This document shows positions 18,271 through 26,544 of a DNA stretch of 64,000 bases, piece by piece. A model generated the notes under the pieces. It ran no database searches and had not been told where the DNA came from. It saw only the letters and a program-made list of their open reading frames with translations. The stretch spans positions 1-64,000 of the forward strand of contig JBHJMN010000012.1 of NCBI GenBank assembly GCA_042219835.1, in the 5' to 3' direction. Positions within the stretch are counted from its first letter, which is position 1; the number at the start of each line of letters is the position of its first letter. The position numbers were made by a program, and so were the translations under genes. This DNA comes from Paenibacillus_G elgii_A (GTDB lineage: Bacteria > Bacillota > Bacilli > Paenibacillales > NBRC-103111).

Positions 18271-18608
18271 GTATTAGATACCCCTTTCGACGTCTGTTTC
18301 TGTATGATGCCAGCCTGGACTAGCTCTTTTTGTGTCTCATTCAGATTCAACACGTTTTTCAAAAGTAGATGCATGTTATTTTCGATGTTCTCGATGTGAA
18401 TTTGATGATCCGCAACCCCCATAGAGTGAAGAAGATGGACTGCACCCCAGAACGTCTCTTCGTTCCATCCTTCAGTCTGCGCAAACTGCATAAGCTCCTT
18501 TGCTTTATCCACACGCGACAATATCGTTTGAACTTTATAGCCCGTTTTTTGTTGCTCAGCATCCAGCAATCGCTCTGCCGTGAAATACGGAGTCCTCCCC
18601 TCGCTCAT
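18267..18608 (-). CDS. Hypothetical phage head-module protein
   Basis: A 113-residue helical protein of unknown function between the protease/scaffold gene and the decoration gene. The ATG at 18608 lies behind GGAGGAGC with normal spacing; an in-frame upstream start at 18635 lacks a site. Confidence 0.6.
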   Translation of the reverse strand: MSEGRTPYFTAERLLDAEQQKTGYKVQTILSRVDKAKELMQFAQTEGWNEETFWGAVHLLHSMGVADHQIHIENIENNMHLLLKNVLNLNETQKELVQAGIIQKQTSKGVSNT

Positions 18609-18624
18609 CGATTGCTCCTCCTTC

Positions 18625-19662
18625 CTAGAGCACATAGCGGCCTTGGTCGTCTACCTTGTAGCCAAGCGCCTCCATGTCCTGATCGCATAGTTTTTTGGTT
18701 TCTTCCGGCGAGCCAGCTGCCGGAGGAATGGCCTGTTCGCCCATCTGCGACAACTTGACGCGCGCAGCTTCCGGGTATGCTTCAAGCGCAGCGTATATCT
18801 GCTCCGTCACGCTCCCCATATTGCCGTCGGAAAGCTTCACAACTTTTTCCCCGCTGTCTGCCAGCAGAATAGGCCGATACTGCTCCAGAATCGCCGGAGG
18901 AATACCTTTGGCCACATACGACGCAATCGTTGCGTCCACGGCGATTTTCCGGTTTTCAGCTTGAAGCGCGGCCACCTGATCGGAAAGTTTTTTCATTTCC
19001 TCGTTGGCCTCGGGCGCTACCGCAGCTGCTGGTCCTGCGGCTGCTGTTGCTGCGGCTGGCGCTGCGGCGGGATCAATGTTTTCAGGCTTTTTGCCTCCAA
19101 ACCATTCCGACAGCTTCGCTGTGAATGAGCTCAGCATCGAATTGGTTTGCTTTTGGTTCTCCAAAAGCTGATTCACCTGTTCTTCTTTCATCGTGTAAAC
19201 CTCCTCATGATCTAAATAGAATGTATCTGCTGGGTCTGCCAGCAGTCGCGACTCGGGGAGTTGCGTAAGAAAAGGCTCATTCGTAAGCGCCAATGCTTCG
19301 AGCACCGCGCCTTTGAAAGAGCCTGATTCTTTGTCCTGATAGTTGTCCCGGTACTCCGGACTCGCATACCTGTATTGCTTTGTTTTGACCATCTCCGCGA
19401 TGTCCGGATTCGTGGGATCGGCCAGAGCGAAAAGGAATTCCCCTTCCTGCACGATATCCGTGATCCATCCCTCGGCCTTGGCATTCCCGAAATTCGGATC
19501 GTCGGATTTGGCATGCCCGATGCGAATGAACGGGTCCCGGCCAATCGTCTTCTCCTTGAAGTTCCTTTTGATGTCGTCGAACGTCTGCTGCGACATCTTG
19601 ATTCGGCCGTATTGCGGATGTTTCCATTCACCGATCCGGCCTACTGGAATTTTGAGCGGCAT
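18625..19662 (-). CDS. Phage protease-scaffold protein (Mu gpI-like)
   Basis: This 345-residue protein is a capsid-maturation protease joined to a scaffold. Residues about 1-160 are the Mu I-like protease region (KMSQQTFDDIKRNFKE, GRDPFIRIGHA, AEGWITDIVQEG, YASPEYRDNY). The remainder is coiled, Ala-rich around residues 198-215, and ends in a scaffold-like helix set. The protease would cut the scaffold out of the prohead. It lies between the gpF-like and decoration genes, as in Mu-type heads. Confidence 0.8.
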   Translation of the reverse strand: MPLKIPVGRIGEWKHPQYGRIKMSQQTFDDIKRNFKEKTIGRDPFIRIGHAKSDDPNFGNAKAEGWITDIVQEGEFLFALADPTNPDIAEMVKTKQYRYASPEYRDNYQDKESGSFKGAVLEALALTNEPFLTQLPESRLLADPADTFYLDHEEVYTMKEEQVNQLLENQKQTNSMLSSFTAKLSEWFGGKKPENIDPAAAPAAATAAAGPAAAVAPEANEEMKKLSDQVAALQAENRKIAVDATIASYVAKGIPPAILEQYRPILLADSGEKVVKLSDGNMGSVTEQIYAALEAYPEAARVKLSQMGEQAIPPAAGSPEETKKLCDQDMEALGYKVDDQGRYVL

Positions 19663-19677
19663 GTCCCTTCTCCTTTC

Positions 19678-19890
19678 CTACACGCGCGGCGGCCAGCTCC
19701 ATTGCCCCGGTCCGTCGCCATGCTTTACATCCAAATTGAAAAACTGGCCAGTAGGATTCAGCACGCAGAGATGAACCGTAGTTTCATCGACTACGCCTGT
19801 AATAATTGCCGCACGCGGCTCGCTTTTGTACTCCCCGCCCGGGGTCCCGTAGCTTTGGTAATGCACAATTCGTCCAACAGATGGTTGCAT
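19678..19890 (-). CDS. Small hypothetical phage head-module protein
   Basis: A 70-residue β-rich protein (VGRIVHYQSYGTPGGEYKSE near the start) of the type found in many phage head modules. It may have an SH3-like fold, judged only from strand pattern. Its function is unknown. Confidence 0.6.
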   Translation of the reverse strand: MQPSVGRIVHYQSYGTPGGEYKSEPRAAIITGVVDETTVHLCVLNPTGQFFNLDVKHGDGPGQWSWPPRV

Positions 19891-19902
19891 GAGTATCTTC
19901 CC

Positions 19903-20688
19903 CTATCCTGTTCTCCACCCTTTCGGTATGGGTTCTGCCTTGCTCCAGTCCGTGTTCGTGATCAGATCCGGCTCGTATCGGCTATATATCGGCGTCAGCA
20001 CCGAACGGCAGCGGCCATGCAACGGCGGTGTATTTGCTCCAAGCGAAGAGTCGTCCATCGCCATGACAAGTCCATGCCGTGAATGGCATATCTGTGATGT
20101 CCGACTATCCAAGATGGCCGAAAAACGGACGTAATCGACCCGGTTCTCACGGTATGAGATGAGCCGGCCACGATTGTATGCGTACGATGTTTCCGTAGTG
20201 ATGATCAACACGGCGCGCCTTTGGTTTTGATCCAACAAATTGGCTATCGATCCCCGAGTGCTCTTCATGTCGCCAGTAACGAGATACTCAAGCAGCACCT
20301 GCTTGATAGCCGTCACTAAATCGGCCTCTACCTCGCCAGCAAGCTTCAGCTCGCGCCCGCGCAGCACCTCCAAAGCCTCCTCCGGGGTAAATTCCCGGTT
20401 CACGTCGAGGATCGGCAGGTCCGCAAGCTTCATGCCGTGCCGTCGCTGCAGCTCCGCGCACTCCGCGTCCGCATGTTCCTGTCCCGCGTCAAGCATGCTG
20501 GCTGCGTGCTGAAGCAGTATCTGCGACAGCATAGCCGGCTGCGGAAGATGGTACTGGTGAATCTCCACCTCGCTGGCGCCGATTGGGATGCCGGAGAACA
20601 CCATTTTCAGCCACGCGTCGTATCGGACCAGTAGCTTGTCCTCGGAGCGGTCCAGAAACTTCTTGATGAAGCGCTCAGTCTTGTTCAT
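19903..20688 (-). CDS. Phage minor head protein (Mu gpF / SPP1 gp7-like)
   Basis: The 261-residue protein carries the phage_Mu_F motif near its C terminus: ILDSRTSQICHSRHGLV, then NTPPLHGRCRSVLTPI, with conserved Cys and His residues. Such proteins sit inside the head near the portal and help DNA ejection or capsid assembly. It overlaps the portal gene by 14 bases. Confidence 0.85.
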   Translation of the reverse strand: MNKTERFIKKFLDRSEDKLLVRYDAWLKMVFSGIPIGASEVEIHQYHLPQPAMLSQILLQHAASMLDAGQEHADAECAELQRRHGMKLADLPILDVNREFTPEEALEVLRGRELKLAGEVEADLVTAIKQVLLEYLVTGDMKSTRGSIANLLDQNQRRAVLIITTETSYAYNRGRLISYRENRVDYVRFSAILDSRTSQICHSRHGLVMAMDDSSLGANTPPLHGRCRSVLTPIYSRYEPDLITNTDWSKAEPIPKGWRTG

Positions 20689-21982
20689 CTGTCTTCTCCT
20701 GCTGATCGTCGTCCTTCAGGTACTTGGCGTATTCATTTCGGAAACGTTTTGCCGCCGCAACGAGTTTGCGATCCGGAAACCCAAGCTTAGACCGAACGTG
20801 TTTATAGTCATCTTCGACCGTTGGATCAAGGTAGCCGCCGTTTGTCATTTGGAGAAAGACGTTCGAGAGGATTTGCAAATCCTCATCGTTCATCTCACGT
20901 TCCGGAAATTCGCCAAGCTTTTTTTGAGGACCGAAATTCATTTCGACCAGCGGCCGCACAAGCTGCTCCAACAGGGTTTCGGCCAGATTCTTGAATATTC
21001 GGTCCAGTATGAGTTGGTACATACCGAAATGACTCTGACCAAGTGCGTAGGAGCCAGACTGCTGACCTTCATCAAAAACAAGCGATGGCACCAGCATGCC
21101 CCGAAACATCATTTTGTTGAGATACGTGACAAGCGTGTGAAACGCATCGCCCATACCTGCGCCTGGGGAATGAAACTTGATGTCCGTTTTCTCCTCATTG
21201 GTCCCGGCCGCCATAGCAATACCCGTACCATTCTGAAGATTTGAAAGCACCCTTGACATGAACTCGATATTCGATATGGTATGGCCGGGATTTTGCGGGT
21301 CTTCGATTTCCCCGTCGGGCACCATGGCAGCTACAGTCGGCGCACCGAATTTATCCACGGCGTTGACCCACATCTTGAGAACCGGGTCCTTCAGAAGCCA
21401 GTTCTTGCGGACGCGCCGGAGCTGGCTCACGCCGTATGGATTCCCGAAACGGACATTATGTGTGTATATGATTGCTTTGTTTCTCGGGATGTCCACCGGG
21501 GAGCCGGAGAACCATCGGTACTGTTTGATCGGGCATTCCCTATCAAGTCGACCTGTTTGCTGGTCCACGTTGAACAGCACCGTCCGCGGATGGTATGTCG
21601 CGAGATAGTCGATGGTGATCCAGCTGCCGGAAGGCTTCCAGACGATCTCCGTGCCGCTGTAACCGGCCCAAATGCCCGAGAGGATATCCGTACACGCCTC
21701 GACAAGCGATCCTCTCATGTCTTCTAGGGCTTCATTCACGAAATCCTGTATCTTGGGATTGTCGTGGGTGTATCGGTCCAGCTTGAGAAGAGTAGACAGG
21801 ATCATGAACTCTATACCAGCCGCCACAGTTTCGTCGGTGTCAACCATCCGCTCATACTCCAGTAGGTTCGCGCTGTCCGGGTTGGCGACAGCCTTGTCGA
21901 ACAAGGTGAACGTCGTGTATAGCTGCGAGCCGATCTGCCCGACCATTTGTCTAGGTGCTGCCAAATGATTCACCTCCCCCAT
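20675..21982 (-). CDS. Phage portal protein (DUF935 family, Mu gp29-like)
   Basis: A 435-residue portal of the DUF935 type. Diagnostic stretches are an N-terminal LLEYERMVDTDETVAAGIEF, SGIWAGYSGTEIVWKPSGSW, NPYGVSQLRRVRKNWLLK and the C-terminal EREMNDEDLQILSNVFLQM. It forms the dodecameric channel at the head vertex through which DNA is packed by terminase. It directly follows the large terminase gene with a one-base overlap. Confidence 0.9.
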   Translation of the reverse strand: MGEVNHLAAPRQMVGQIGSQLYTTFTLFDKAVANPDSANLLEYERMVDTDETVAAGIEFMILSTLLKLDRYTHDNPKIQDFVNEALEDMRGSLVEACTDILSGIWAGYSGTEIVWKPSGSWITIDYLATYHPRTVLFNVDQQTGRLDRECPIKQYRWFSGSPVDIPRNKAIIYTHNVRFGNPYGVSQLRRVRKNWLLKDPVLKMWVNAVDKFGAPTVAAMVPDGEIEDPQNPGHTISNIEFMSRVLSNLQNGTGIAMAAGTNEEKTDIKFHSPGAGMGDAFHTLVTYLNKMMFRGMLVPSLVFDEGQQSGSYALGQSHFGMYQLILDRIFKNLAETLLEQLVRPLVEMNFGPQKKLGEFPEREMNDEDLQILSNVFLQMTNGGYLDPTVEDDYKHVRSKLGFPDRKLVAAAKRFRNEYAKYLKDDDQQEKTDEQD

Positions 21983-23268
21983 TACCAGTTTGGTATTTGC
22001 GCCGCAGCCGGGACGCCAACTACGCGATTCTTGCCCATCGATTTTGGCTTCTTCATATCGTCTTCCAACGCATATCGGGTCGCGTCGATGCTGTGATTAT
22101 CACGGTCAGGGTATCCCGCCTTGAAACCGCCGTTCCCATCCGGGTCAAGCTCATAGCCGTAAAACTCGCGCTTGGTATTAGGACACCGCTCACCATCAAT
22201 GATAATCTCCTCCAGGTCTTGCAAGAACTTGATTCCATAGTCGACGCTATCAGGGCCTTTTTTAGCGCCCTTGATCCGGATGCCGTATTCCTTCATCTCT
22301 GCGATGCTCTTCGGTTCCGACGAATCTGCAATCACTTGTCTGTTTGATTTGTTTTCAGCTTTGATATGCTCCGCTGCTTTCCTATTGCTGAGCTGAAGCT
22401 TTTGCAACTCATGAAAAATGAACAACCGTCGCCGGGTCTTGTCAAAATGCATGGCGCCGTAGTGGAACGGGTCTTTTCCGTATCCGAAGTCAACCCCACG
22501 ACGAATTTGATCAAATATCTTGATCTCTTCATCGGTGATTTCCCGGAACGTCAGGTTCGTGAAGACCTCGCCGCCGGTGCCAGTCACTTCGCCTAGATAT
22601 TCATGATCATAGGCTGCCGGCTTCGTTTTCTTGAGGTGTTCGGCCTCAATGATAAACTGTTCCCCCAGCCATTCCCGAGGAACAGTCTCATACGTGCTAT
22701 GGTGAACGAGCCGGTCTGCCCGTTTTTCAGTGACTTCCCCGTTCACCCAATTCCGCTGCGATTGCGGCGGGTTAAAGCTGTAGAAGACGGTGAAAGTCGG
22801 GCCTCCTCGAAGAAACGTTTGGTTAATCGTCCGAATGTCGCCAGGCGCGAATTCGTCGATCTCCTCGTACCAAACATACTTGATGTAGCCGCGCCGGAGC
22901 TTTGACGACTTGACCTTTTTAGGCTTGTCGGCCCCGCGAAAGATGATTTTTTGACCTGTCGGAATGTAGGTCAAGCTCATCGGGCTCACGCTGTCATGCC
23001 AAAGATGGGATACGCCAAGAACATCGATCGCCCAAAGCAACTGCTCGTAGACGCTCTCGCGCAGGTTCTCTTTCACCTTGCGTAGCGCAACGGCATTCGC
23101 ATCCGGGTCGCGCATCATGCCGAGAATGATCTCGATGCTGATGAACGACGATTTTGTCGAACCCCGGCCGCCTTTCAGCCAATAATGCGTATATCGGTCC
23201 TCTTTCAGGGCATGGTGGATGTCGTAAAAGCTGGGCGCGATCAGGTTCGTCAGCGGAACTTGCGTCAC
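21982..23268 (-). CDS. Terminase large subunit (PBSX/Terminase_3 type)
   Basis: A 428-residue DNA-packaging motor. The Walker A motif is GGRGSTKSS at residues 33-41. A Walker B-type segment reads YVWYEEIDEF, and the C-terminal nuclease domain begins around RRGVDFGYGKDPF, with IADSSEPKSIAEMKEYGI further on. The start is a GTG overlapping the small-subunit stop by four bases. It would cleave and pump DNA into proheads. Confidence 0.9.
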   Translation of the reverse strand: MTQVPLTNLIAPSFYDIHHALKEDRYTHYWLKGGRGSTKSSFISIEIILGMMRDPDANAVALRKVKENLRESVYEQLLWAIDVLGVSHLWHDSVSPMSLTYIPTGQKIIFRGADKPKKVKSSKLRRGYIKYVWYEEIDEFAPGDIRTINQTFLRGGPTFTVFYSFNPPQSQRNWVNGEVTEKRADRLVHHSTYETVPREWLGEQFIIEAEHLKKTKPAAYDHEYLGEVTGTGGEVFTNLTFREITDEEIKIFDQIRRGVDFGYGKDPFHYGAMHFDKTRRRLFIFHELQKLQLSNRKAAEHIKAENKSNRQVIADSSEPKSIAEMKEYGIRIKGAKKGPDSVDYGIKFLQDLEEIIIDGERCPNTKREFYGYELDPDGNGGFKAGYPDRDNHSIDATRYALEDDMKKPKSMGKNRVVGVPAAAQIPNW

Positions 23269-23717
23269 GTGCTGTTCCTCTTCGGAATATCGTCCACGAT
23301 TTGCACGGCCCCTTTAACGTCTATCTGTTTGTTGTCGGTCCACATCATGTACCGCTTACCCAGAAGCTCCGCAGCCTTGATTCGGTCCTTACCGTCCAAC
23401 TCTTTCTTGACCAAAGACTGCTCCCCCATACCTAAACCAAGAGGAAATTCCTCATCAACCTGTCCGCGCATGACCTTGGTTAGAAACTCAAGGATCTCGT
23501 CTTGCTTGGCGATCCGCTCGCCGTCTTTTTGCGCCATCCGTTCTTCCAGATATTCCTTGACCGCGGGTTTTTGCAGGAGCTTCCGCGCATTGCCATCGGC
23601 TACGCTGCGGGTCGTTGCGCTGTATCCGGCATCGATGTATGACTGCGTTGCGTTTCCGGTTTCGATATACAGGTCTACGAACACCCTCTGCTTTTGCGTT
23701 GGCTTTGCCGATTTCAA
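23265..23717 (-). CDS. Terminase small subunit
   Basis: This 150-residue protein starts with KPTQKQRVFVDLYIETGNAT and YIDAGYSATTRSVADGNARK, the helix-turn-helix region typical of Terminase_2 small subunits. It would recognise the packaging site and recruit the large subunit. The start is a TTG, 11 bases after a strong GGAGGTG. A terminator hairpin lies just upstream (23743-23771), so the late transcript either begins within about 25 bases or reads through it. Confidence 0.9.
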   Translation of the reverse strand: MKSAKPTQKQRVFVDLYIETGNATQSYIDAGYSATTRSVADGNARKLLQKPAVKEYLEERMAQKDGERIAKQDEILEFLTKVMRGQVDEEFPLGLGMGEQSLVKKELDGKDRIKAAELLGKRYMMWTDNKQIDVKGAVQIVDDIPKRNST

Positions 23718-23742
23718 GTCAAATCACCCACCTCCGAGGTTT

Positions 23743-23771
23743 AAAATAAAAAAAGCACCGATACAGGTGCT
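23743..23771 (-). terminator. Terminator hairpin immediately upstream of the late operon
   Basis: Arms AGCACC (23754-23759) and GGTGCT (23766-23771) are followed in the minus direction by a long T-rich tract. It faces the direction of late transcription and sits about 26 bases before the small-terminase start. Confidence 0.75.
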
Positions 23772-23867
23772 ATTCCATAAGACCTACCTTTTGTTACTAA
23801 AATCCGACATTCAGGAAAGGATTTCCTCATTTTCTGTCGAATGTAAGTGGAAAAAGGAGGTGTTTCT

Positions 23868-24077
23868 ATGAATTGGGTCTCAGTTGTTTCATCGAATCTT
23901 TCAGCAGTCGCCTATGATCCGGGTAATTCCACCCTCTATATTCGCTTTAAGGGGAGTGGGACATACGCTTATTACGGCGTGCCTGAGTCTGTCCATCGGT
24001 CCTTAATGTCTGCTGCGTCACATGGAGAATATCATGCAGCATTCATAAAGAACCGATACAGATACGCGAAACTTTAA
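23868..24077 (+). CDS. KTSC domain protein
   Basis: A 69-residue KTSC-type protein, built around SNLSAVAYDPGNSTLYIRF, GTYAYYGVP and HAAFIKNRYRYAK. KTSC domains occur in phage and bacterial proteins and may bind nucleic acid or modulate other enzymes, but their role is not established. The ATG at 23868 follows a perfect AAGGAGGTG. It is on the plus strand within a minus-strand region and its end overlaps the convergent gene at 24074 by four bases. Confidence 0.8.
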   Translation: MNWVSVVSSNLSAVAYDPGNSTLYIRFKGSGTYAYYGVPESVHRSLMSAASHGEYHAAFIKNRYRYAKL

Positions 24078-24241
24078 TCCTGATTTACTAAGACGACGGC
24101 TGGCCCTTGAACCACTAATTCATTGTGGCCAGTCACTATTTTTATTTCTTCGTATGGCTCCACCTTAACACTTCGAATCCCTGGACGTTTTAACAACTCG
24201 TCTGTTAATTCGCTTGTGCTTACTGCCTTAGTATTAAGCAT
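24074..24241 (-). CDS. BC1881-like small phage protein
   Basis: A 55-residue open frame with a good protein-like reading: TKAVSTSELTDELLKRPGI at the start and LVVQGPAVVLVNQD at the end. This matches the short BC1881-type proteins of Bacillus phages, whose function is unknown. Its stop overlaps the end of the convergent KTSC gene. GGAG-type sites precede the ATG. Confidence 0.7.
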   Translation of the reverse strand: MLNTKAVSTSELTDELLKRPGIRSVKVEPYEEIKIVTGHNELVVQGPAVVLVNQD

Positions 24242-24524
24242 AATCTCCAACACTCCCTAATCGTTTTTATCCCATCTTGCCCAAACTGATATTAATTATT
24301 CCCAGACATATTCACAAAATATTGGATTTTATACATATGTCTGAAGACAAATTTCTCGTATTCCGGCAAATTCAGCCGTTTTGGACGATTTGCCTTCCGT
24401 GGAACATTGCGAAAAACAGCTTAAAACGCAGTGGTCACGATCTCTCATTTTCTCCGTTTTTCGTGGCAACTTAATTCAGCGTCCCAGCCCCCACCCTGGC
24501 ATTCACGAGACGTTCACCCAAACG
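24242..24524. other. Intergenic stretch without a recognised gene
   Basis: About 280 bases upstream of the BC1881-like gene show no convincing reading frame on either strand. Short open frames here have no ribosome binding site or protein-like composition. The stretch is A+T-rich and may hold the promoter of the minus-strand BC1881-like gene, but no clear promoter could be named. Confidence 0.4.
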
Positions 24525-24553
24525 AAAAAAGTCGCCCAATGAATGGACGACTT
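24525..24553 (-). terminator. Rho-independent terminator after the ArpU/sigma-like regulator
   Basis: Arms 24529-24538 and 24544-24553 match at 9 of 10 positions around a five-base loop. In the minus direction the hairpin is followed by six T. It ends the early transcript about 80 bases after the regulator stop. Confidence 0.85.
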
Positions 24554-24635
24554 GATCGAATGCACCTGAATACAATTATTCACAATACCATATTAGCACG
24601 GTTTTCATCCGGAAAAGTCCTAATATTGTCCTAAA

Positions 24636-25265
24636 TTATTCCGAATTTAATCCGATGAGGGTTGCGAACTCTTTGAATGCCCGGCGCTTCCACAGGTAAT
24701 ATGTGCTAATAGAGATGTTCATATCTTCAGCAATAGCCGAAGGAGGTGACCCTTCAACGTAACATTTTCTCAATAGTTCAGCATATTGCGGCCTATACTC
24801 CCCAAGGGCATCGATCACTGAGTCCAATTGCTTCTGCTGTTGCTCAAGGTCCTGCAGCTCACTGATTCGTTCAATGGTGGCCTCAAAGTCGTCCAAGTGG
24901 CCCCCGCGCGCCTCAATCACTTTCTCGATCTTCCCTCGCAGTTCACGAAGCAGCTTTTCGTCCTCGGCATCGGCGCCGGAGGGCGGAACGGCTGCCAGCT
25001 GTGCCCTCGTCCCCGCCGGGTGGCGTGTCAGGTAAGCGTGGGCGACCGACTCCAGCTGTTGCTCTCGCTTGGTCAAGTACATGTATGACGGCAGCCCGCG
25101 GAGCTGCCGGTGCAGCTCCTGAAGCTTGTCATCCTCGTTTACAACGTTCAGGGACATTCCGTTGCCGATCGGGTACTTTTCGAGTACCTTCATTCTCGCT
25201 ACAATACGCCTGTATTCTTGTAGTTTCTTGATGACCGCTTGCTCATAGTCTTTAGCCAATATCAT
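24636..25265 (-). CDS. Phage sigma-like/ArpU-type transcription regulator
   Basis: This 209-residue protein ends in a sigma region 4-like helix-turn-helix: YAELLRKCYVEGSPPSAIAE followed by MNISISTYYLWKRRAFKEFA. The upstream 130 residues are helical and charged, with a coil around the ELQDLEQQQKQL segment. Proteins of this kind (ArpU, RinA, phage sigma-like regulators) activate late phage genes. It is the last gene of the early operon, next to the late region, which fits that role. The ATG at 25265 is used; a TTG at 25259 has better spacing from AAGGTG. Confidence 0.7.
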   Translation of the reverse strand: MILAKDYEQAVIKKLQEYRRIVARMKVLEKYPIGNGMSLNVVNEDDKLQELHRQLRGLPSYMYLTKREQQLESVAHAYLTRHPAGTRAQLAAVPPSGADAEDEKLLRELRGKIEKVIEARGGHLDDFEATIERISELQDLEQQQKQLDSVIDALGEYRPQYAELLRKCYVEGSPPSAIAEDMNISISTYYLWKRRAFKEFATLIGLNSE

Positions 25266-25379
25266 CACCTTCAAATGGACAATTTGTCTTTTTGATATTT
25301 CTCTCCATCCCCTCACCCTTTCTCTTGGGATACCTCTCCCCGAGCCTACTTGGCAAAGCTGTGATTTGCTAAAAACCAA

Positions 25380-25408
25380 TTTACATTATAGGCAAACAAT
25401 GGTATTAT
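25380..25408 (+). promoter_or_regulatory. Sigma-A-type promoter of the secreted cargo gene
   Basis: TTTACA (25380-25385), a 17-base spacer and TATTAT (25403-25408) match the vegetative promoter consensus closely. It points toward the plus-strand secreted-protein gene about 45 bases downstream, giving that gene its own expression in the lysogen. Confidence 0.7.
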
Positions 25409-25451
25409 GAAGCTGTAGTAAAAATATTCCATTATAAGGAGATGATTTGCA

Positions 25452-25922
25452 ATTAAGAAGTTGGTTGTAAATGGTTTGCTGGCTCTTTCGCTTACAGCCG
25501 GGATTGTGGCTTATCCTATCGGAGATTCTACCGTACAGGCGCAGACATCAGGCGGTGTTCAGCAAATCCAAAGACAAGCGGAAGTACAGCCGGCAGCATC
25601 TAACTACGTGCATTTTTGGAACGACTATTTGACAGATGATGATTGGTGGGTAAGCACAGCTGGTAAACATGAATTTACGGTTAATACTCGTACAAATTAT
25701 GTTGTTTCAAATACTCAAAAATCAGTTGATCATACTCCGATTAAAGAAGTAAGATTTATATTAATCAATAAAACCAACAGCCCTGCAACCAGAGTCTTCG
25801 AATTTGAAGGCAATGGTACTTCCAAAAAATATTTGACACTTGAACCAGGAACCTACTATGTCAACTACAGAAACTATCACAGCAGTCCTGTAAGCATTAA
25901 TGTGGCTATCTACCCGGAATAA
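25452..25922 (+). CDS. Secreted hypothetical protein, probable lysogenic cargo (moron)
   Basis: The product has a textbook signal peptide if translation starts at ATT 25452 (KKLVVNGLLALSLTAGIVA; cleavage probably after AQA near residue 33), then a Tyr/Asn/Thr-rich β-type domain of about 120 residues. AAGGAG ends 10 bases before the ATT, while the next standard start, TTG 25461, is 19 bases away and would remove both lysines. It lies on the plus strand, has its own promoter and hairpin terminator, and is A+T-richer than its neighbours, all typical of a moron. No family recognised. Confidence 0.7.
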   Translation: MKKLVVNGLLALSLTAGIVAYPIGDSTVQAQTSGGVQQIQRQAEVQPAASNYVHFWNDYLTDDDWWVSTAGKHEFTVNTRTNYVVSNTQKSVDHTPIKEVRFILINKTNSPATRVFEFEGNGTSKKYLTLEPGTYYVNYRNYHSSPVSINVAIYPE

Positions 25923-25980
25923 GGTAACTCACGTAAAGCGCACGGCAGTAAGCTTTGTTGTCAAGAATACATCAGGAATT

Positions 25981-26006
25981 CGGGGCGTCTAATAATAGAC
26001 ACCCCG
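25981..26006. terminator. Hairpin between convergent genes
   Basis: A 10-base stem with one mismatch (GGGGCGTCTA against TAGACACCCC) and a four-base loop lies between the plus-strand cargo gene and the minus-strand gene ending at 26012. T-tracts are poor on both sides, so it may be a weak bidirectional terminator. Confidence 0.6.
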
Positions 26007-26011
26007 TTACT

Positions 26012-26287
26012 TCATGTCTCGCTTCCTCCGCTCTCCCCGCCGTGACCGACAATCATTTCAATGTCGCATGGTTCTCCGATATTCTTTGCAGTGAGCATAT
26101 GTCCGTAGACAATTGACTGTGTCAAATCCATGGTTACTTGTGAGCGATCATCTGGTGGAAAGAAGCAGATCATTCCACCAATCGTATAGGCAATGTTATG
26201 AATGATTTTGAATAGTTCTTTTGTATCCTTTGCTTGGTCGGTCATTTTGAAAATTTGTTCCGATATTTTTTCTATTTCCGTGTTCAT
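26012..26287 (-). CDS. Hypothetical phage early protein
   Basis: A 91-residue protein, helical in its first half, with IIHNIAYTIGGMICFFPPDD in the middle. No family was recognised. The ATG at 26287 is six bases after GGAGGTG; the in-frame GTG at 26296 lies inside that site. Confidence 0.55.
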   Translation of the reverse strand: MNTEIEKISEQIFKMTDQAKDTKELFKIIHNIAYTIGGMICFFPPDDRSQVTMDLTQSIVYGHMLTAKNIGEPCDIEMIVGHGGESGGSET

Positions 26288-26288
26288 T

Positions 26289-26531
26289 TCATTCACCTCC
26301 GCTCTCTGGCTCGCTCCTAAATTTCCCGCACCAGCAGCTGCCGTTTTCGTTGGCTGCGGCTTTGCATCCGTCGCTCCACCCTGCCTGTTCTTTCAGGCAT
26401 TCAGCGTCTTCCGCATCGATCCGTCTCGTGCCATTATGGGCTGCTGCTATTGACTCCAACATTGCCCAGCAGTATTTATCACTTTCGTTTAGCTTAAGCA
26501 TTCTGTTGAGATTCCGACCGTATTTGTCCAT
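26289..26531 (-). CDS. Hypothetical small cysteine-containing phage protein
   Basis: An 80-residue protein with five cysteines, three near the C terminus (GCKAAANENGSCWCGKF), which might bind a metal. Function unknown. The next gene downstream starts one base past its stop. Confidence 0.55.
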   Translation of the reverse strand: MDKYGRNLNRMLKLNESDKYCWAMLESIAAAHNGTRRIDAEDAECLKEQAGWSDGCKAAANENGSCWCGKFRSEPESGGE

Positions 26532-26544
26532 CCATGTTCACCGC

